Positions 30,942-34,222 of a stretch of 34,222 bases of DNA are shown here, in pieces. The position numbers and the translations under genes were made by a program. Source of the DNA: Alphaproteobacteria bacterium (GTDB lineage Bacteria; Pseudomonadota; Alphaproteobacteria; UBA6615). The stretch is taken from the NCBI GenBank assembly GCA_018666195.1, contig JABJAG010000123.1, positions 1 through 34,222 on the forward strand, read 5' to 3'. The notes under the pieces are model-generated. The model ran no database searches. It was not told the origin of the DNA and saw only the letters and a program-made list of their open reading frames with translations. Each line of letters opens with the position of its first letter. Position 1 is the first letter of the stretch.

Positions 30942-31931
30942 ATGAGTTTTAAAAGCACCCTTGTGGCTGCAGTCAGCGTTGTCGTTCTTGCGACCTCCGC
31001 ACAGGCAGCCGAACAGTATCGTATTGGTGGCGGCCCCGCAGGCGGCGGCTGGCATCCTTCGGTCAGCGCTGGCGCACAGCTGCTGAACTCCGAACTCGGT
31101 GACAACTACAAGTTCAACTACTCGCCTTCAAACGGCTCGGTCGATAACGTCCGCCGCGTTGCTTATGGCAAGTTTGACACCGCATGGGGTCATGTCGGTC
31201 AGGTCTTCCAGGCCTGGAACGGCGTTGGCCTGTTCAAGGAAGATGGCGCGCTCAAGGATTTCCGCATCATCGCCAACGTGCGTAAGCAGACCCAGATCGT
31301 TGCGGTTCTTGCTGACAGCCCGATCAAGACCTACTCGGACATGAAGGGCAAGGTCGTCAATCTGCTGAACAAAGGTTCAGGCAGTAACGTGAACTGCAAG
31401 AACATCATGATTGGCGCCGGCATTATCGATCAGATCGATACGCGCAATCTTGGTTTCAGTGATTCCGCGCGTGCGCTCGGTGATCGTCAGATCGATGTGT
31501 TCTGCTCTGCAGGTGCACCGTTCCTGATCCCGGCTCTGACCCAGCTTTCGATTTCCAAGCCCGTTCGTTACATCAGCTTGTCTGATGCAGAGCAGGCTGA
31601 AGTGATCAAGAGCAGCCCGTTCTACTCCGCTGTCACCATTCCGGTGCAGGCCGACGTGAAAGGCATGACCGAACCGGCAAAGTCGATTGCGTATGACGTG
31701 TATTGGCTCGCCTACAAGACCATGTCGGACGAGGCGATTACCGCCATGCTGGAAACCACAGCTGATCCGGAAAATCTGAAGAAGCTTGCTGCTGTTGCTG
31801 GCTACTGGAAAACCTTGAATGGTGATTTCACCAATCTCAAGGCACTCGGTATTCCGCTGCATCCGTCAGCTCAGAAGTATTGGAGCAGCCGCGGCTTCGA
31901 CACTGCCGGTGTTCCGGTCGCTGCGTTCTAG
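30942..31931 (+). CDS. TAXI-family TRAP periplasmic binding protein
   Basis: A 329-residue TAXI-type (TRAP-associated extracytoplasmic immunogenic) solute receptor. It begins with a signal peptide (MSFKSTLVAAVSVVVLATSA, cleavage probably after AQA) and continues EQYRIGGGPAGGGWHPSVSAGAQLLN, the family's typical start. Other blocks are KVVNLLNKGSGSNVNCKNIM, IDVFCSAGAPFLIPALTQL and VTIPVQADVKGM. The ATG at 30942 has a GGGAGGAA ribosome-binding site; the frame open back to 30876 is leader. It works with the fused permease encoded next. TAXI receptors are known for some dicarboxylates and amino acids, and the ligand here is unknown. Confidence 0.92.
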   Translation: MSFKSTLVAAVSVVVLATSAQAAEQYRIGGGPAGGGWHPSVSAGAQLLNSELGDNYKFNYSPSNGSVDNVRRVAYGKFDTAWGHVGQVFQAWNGVGLFKEDGALKDFRIIANVRKQTQIVAVLADSPIKTYSDMKGKVVNLLNKGSGSNVNCKNIMIGAGIIDQIDTRNLGFSDSARALGDRQIDVFCSAGAPFLIPALTQLSISKPVRYISLSDAEQAEVIKSSPFYSAVTIPVQADVKGMTEPAKSIAYDVYWLAYKTMSDEAITAMLETTADPENLKKLAAVAGYWKTLNGDFTNLKALGIPLHPSAQKYWSSRGFDTAGVPVAAF

Positions 31932-31966
31932 TCCGGATTATCCGAACTAAAATTCTGTAAAGTGCG

Positions 31967-32002
31967 CGGGGCGCGAAGTGGGAAACCTCATTTCGCGCCC
32001 CG
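31967..32002 (+). promoter_or_regulatory. Hairpin between TAXI binding-protein and permease genes
   Basis: CGGGGCGCGAA (31967-31977) pairs perfectly with TTCGCGCCCCG (31992-32002), with further pairing possible inside the loop. No T-tract follows, so it should not fully terminate. It fits a 3' stabiliser or attenuator that keeps the binding protein more abundant than the permease, as at 8111-8138. Confidence 0.65.
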
Positions 32003-32070
32003 GTTCACTTGCGTATTAGATTAAGTATCGAGTTACGACGGGCAGACTGCTCTCGGGGGAGACATCGGCT

Positions 32071-34222
32071 ATGGCCATCACCACACTTTCAGTATTGACG
32101 AAGATCGGGATTATCGCCGACGAGATGACGCCACCGCGTGGTCTGGCTGGTGTCGTGCGCCCGTTCTTCTCCGTGATCGCGGTTGTTTACGCCTATTTCT
32201 TTATTCACATCTCGTTTTTCGGACCGCCGGTTGAAGAAGTCTTCCGAGGTACATTTATCCTCGGCACTGGCGTTATGTCGCTGCTCGCCTTCAAGAACCG
32301 GCATTATTCCATCCGTGAGCGCGTTGTCTGGCTCGACGAACTGTTCAGCATCACCAATCTGGCTATGGTCGGCGCGGCGATTGCCATCTGGATCCACTGG
32401 CAGATTTCCGATTCACCGAGACGATGGGACCAGTATTACAACGGTACCGTTCTCCTGGTCGGCTATATCGGTGGCGCACTGGGTGTTGCCCTCTATTTGT
32501 TCGAAGGCCTTCGTAAGAAGGTCGGCGATGGTTTTTCGATTTCCGACATTCTCTTCATCGGCTGCATCATCATTTCGGTCATCTGGTACATCGAGAATGT
32601 GCAAGCTTTGCGGGAGGCAACCGGTCGGCCGATTCCGGCGCTTCTGTTCATCTATGCCGTGATGATGGTGGCTGTCAGCCTTGAGATTGCGCGCCGCATT
32701 GTTGGTCCGCTGATCCCGCTGATCGGCTTTTTGTTCTTCATCTATTCCTTCGAGACTGTCGGCCAGGCCATGCCGGGCATTCTGAATCACCCCGGCTATC
32801 AGGCAGAGGAGGTCATGGACTTTCTCATTTCCTCGACCGAGGGCATGTTCGGCCTGATCACCAACGTCTTTGCAACCTTCATCGTCATCTTCGTCATTCT
32901 GGGGGCGTTCCTCGAGAAGACGGGCCTTGGCGCTGTTATCATCAATACGGCTTACCGTATGACAGGTGCCAAAACCGGTGGTCCGGGCCTTGCGGCCGTG
33001 ATCAGTTCCGGTCTGTTTGGCATGATTTCGGGCAGTGGTGTTGCCAATGTTATGACCACCGGGACGCTGACAATTCCGCTGATGAAGCGTGTTGGGTATC
33101 GCCCCGCTTTTGCTGGCGGCGTTGAAGCTGCTGCATCAACTGGTGGTGCCTACATGCCGCCGATCATGGGTGCAGGTGCGTTCCTGCTCGCAGAACTGAC
33201 CGAAACCCCGTATTTCGACATCGTCAAAATCGCGGTCATTCCGGCCATTCTTTACTATCTCTCGGTTGGGCTGATCGTATATTTCCGTGCCGTGAAAGAC
33301 CGTTTGCACGGCGTGCCAATTGAAGAGTTGCCACGTTGGGCCGATATCATTCCACGGCTGCATTTGTTGTTGCCGATCCCGGCGATGGTGTTCTTCCTGC
33401 TGATCGGCGATTCGCCTTTCCTGGCGGCAGCAAAAACGATCCTGCTGATCATGATGCTCAAACTGATCGATTTGCTGGTGTCGATTCCGACGGCCAAGTC
33501 GAAGACCTCATGGAAACCGTTTCTGGTGATCTCGATTGTCGTTGGCGTCCTTGTTTATTTCTTCGGCATGAAGATTGGCGCTCCGTTCTCATGGTTTGTT
33601 GAGGACTATGTGGGCATCGGCTTCGGTGATGCGGCCTATTGGGTTGTATTCTCGTTCATCGTTCTGAAGATCGCCGAAATTATGATCTACGGTCGGGATG
33701 AAGAGGCGGCCGCGGCTGCCGCGCTGGTGGAATCCAACCAGAACATGATTGCTGTCGATGAGAACGCAAAACCCATGACCGGGCTGCGCGATGTTCTGAT
33801 CGAGATGGGGCGTACCATCTGGGTCTCGCTTGAGGCCGGTGCGCGCAACACATTGGTGGTGAGTTGTATCGCCGGTGTGCTGGGCATCCTGCTGTCTGCG
33901 GCGACCAAGACCGATCTGCCAAGTACCATCGGTGGTGTTCTTATCTCGGCCAGTGGCGGCATCCTGCCGATCACGATCGTTCTGATCATCATCGCCGGTT
34001 ATATCATCGGCATGGGTCTGCCCATTGTGGCCAGCTATGTGCTGCTCGCGATCTTCTCGGTCGGCGCGCTGGTTGATCTGGGTGTGCCCGCTCTGGCAGC
34101 ACATATGATCAGCTATTGGGTGGCGGTTGTGAGTGCAGTGACACCGCCTGTTGCGTTGGCAGCCTTCGCGGCCAGTTCGATCGCGCAATCGGATCCTGTT
34201 GCGACCGGTAACCAGGCATTCA
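32071..34222 (+). CDS. TRAP transporter fused permease (DctQM-type), 3' partial
   Basis: An inner-membrane TRAP permease with small and large subunits fused, the usual partner of TAXI receptors. The window shows 717 residues and ends before the stop. The first about 220 residues contain several helices of the DctQ-like part. The DctM-like part has FATFIVIFVILGAFLEKTGLGAVII, GPGLAAVISSGLFGMISGSGVANVMTTG, STGGAYMPPIMGAGAFLLAE and, near the edge, SAVTPPVALAAFAASSIA. A cytoplasmic, charged stretch (GRDEEAAAAAALVESNQN) lies between helices at about 547-565. The ATG at 32071 has GGGGGAG upstream, 139 bp after the binding-protein gene, with a hairpin in between. Confidence 0.93.
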   Translation, partial: MAITTLSVLTKIGIIADEMTPPRGLAGVVRPFFSVIAVVYAYFFIHISFFGPPVEEVFRGTFILGTGVMSLLAFKNRHYSIRERVVWLDELFSITNLAMVGAAIAIWIHWQISDSPRRWDQYYNGTVLLVGYIGGALGVALYLFEGLRKKVGDGFSISDILFIGCIIISVIWYIENVQALREATGRPIPALLFIYAVMMVAVSLEIARRIVGPLIPLIGFLFFIYSFETVGQAMPGILNHPGYQAEEVMDFLISSTEGMFGLITNVFATFIVIFVILGAFLEKTGLGAVIINTAYRMTGAKTGGPGLAAVISSGLFGMISGSGVANVMTTGTLTIPLMKRVGYRPAFAGGVEAAASTGGAYMPPIMGAGAFLLAELTETPYFDIVKIAVIPAILYYLSVGLIVYFRAVKDRLHGVPIEELPRWADIIPRLHLLLPIPAMVFFLLIGDSPFLAAAKTILLIMMLKLIDLLVSIPTAKSKTSWKPFLVISIVVGVLVYFFGMKIGAPFSWFVEDYVGIGFGDAAYWVVFSFIVLKIAEIMIYGRDEEAAAAAALVESNQNMIAVDENAKPMTGLRDVLIEMGRTIWVSLEAGARNTLVVSCIAGVLGILLSAATKTDLPSTIGGVLISASGGILPITIVLIIIAGYIIGMGLPIVASYVLLAIFSVGALVDLGVPALAAHMISYWVAVVSAVTPPVALAAFAASSIAQSDPVATGNQAF

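Noticed and set aside
1-34222. CRISPR arrays, insertion sequences, prophage or toxin-antitoxin genes
   Set aside because: I saw no regularly spaced repeats, transposase or integrase motifs, or paired small toxin/antitoxin ORFs on either strand.

Overview
The window looks like chromosomal DNA of an alphaproteobacterium, most likely Rhodospirillales-like. The main evidence is a compact core block from about 17.2 to 26.5 kb: tRNA-Thr, a TerB-like protein, a Rid protein, dcd, murA, a DUF2948 protein, hisG, hisD, a UPF0262 protein, an LMW phosphatase, infA, maf, an RNase E/G gene, yacG and tRNA-Phe. This order and the DUF2948 and UPF0262 families are typical of Alphaproteobacteria. A CtrA-like site and abundant TRAP transporters fit the same assignment. 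No transposase, integrase, CRISPR array or rRNA was seen.

Left accessory block (1-17.2 kb). It opens with a partial IPNS-like Fe(II) oxygenase and a GlcG/HbpS-like protein (+). Then comes a tight minus-strand unit of ArsC-like reductase, amidase, ketopantoate reductase-like protein and Bcr/CflA-type exporter. A single-domain response regulator (+) faces away from arsC across a promoter with CtrA-like motifs. A long minus-strand catabolic region follows. In transcription order it holds an acyl-CoA synthetase, a D-tartrate dehydratase-like enolase-superfamily enzyme, an alpha/beta hydrolase, a TetR regulator, a cyclase-family hydrolase and a three-gene DctP-DctQ-DctM TRAP importer. The tetR promoter carries a perfect 20-bp palindrome placed between its -35 and -10 elements, a clear autoregulation design. 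The importer has a strong UUCG-capped hairpin between the binding-protein gene and the permease genes. I infer uptake and breakdown of a small, probably hydroxylated, carboxylate or ester; the substrate is unknown. A Rid protein (+) and an EntS-like MFS exporter (-) close the block.

Core block (17.2-26.5 kb). Housekeeping genes are nearly all on the plus strand, with short gaps or ATGA overlaps: dCTP deaminase, peptidoglycan synthesis (murA), the first and last steps of histidine synthesis (short-form hisG, hisD), initiation factor IF1, nucleotide-pool policing (maf), RNA processing (RNase E/G) and a gyrase inhibitor (yacG). The tRNA genes at both ends have their 3' ends facing the two accessory blocks.

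Right accessory block (26.5-34.2 kb). It holds a second alpha/beta hydrolase resembling the one at 11.3-12.5 kb, a small cupin, and a fusion of a cysteine-less peroxiredoxin-like domain with a prolyl-4-hydroxylase-like oxygenase. A 530-bp gap follows, with tandem inverted repeats and an apparently broken small gene. Then come a TauD-family oxygenase (-) and, divergently, a TAXI-type TRAP binding protein with its fused permease (+, cut by the window end). A hairpin again separates binding protein from permease. The most unusual items are the redox-dead peroxiredoxin/hydroxylase fusion, the interrupted small ORF with an internal repeat, the TetR operator geometry, and the recurrence of hairpins between binding-protein and permease genes in two unrelated TRAP systems.
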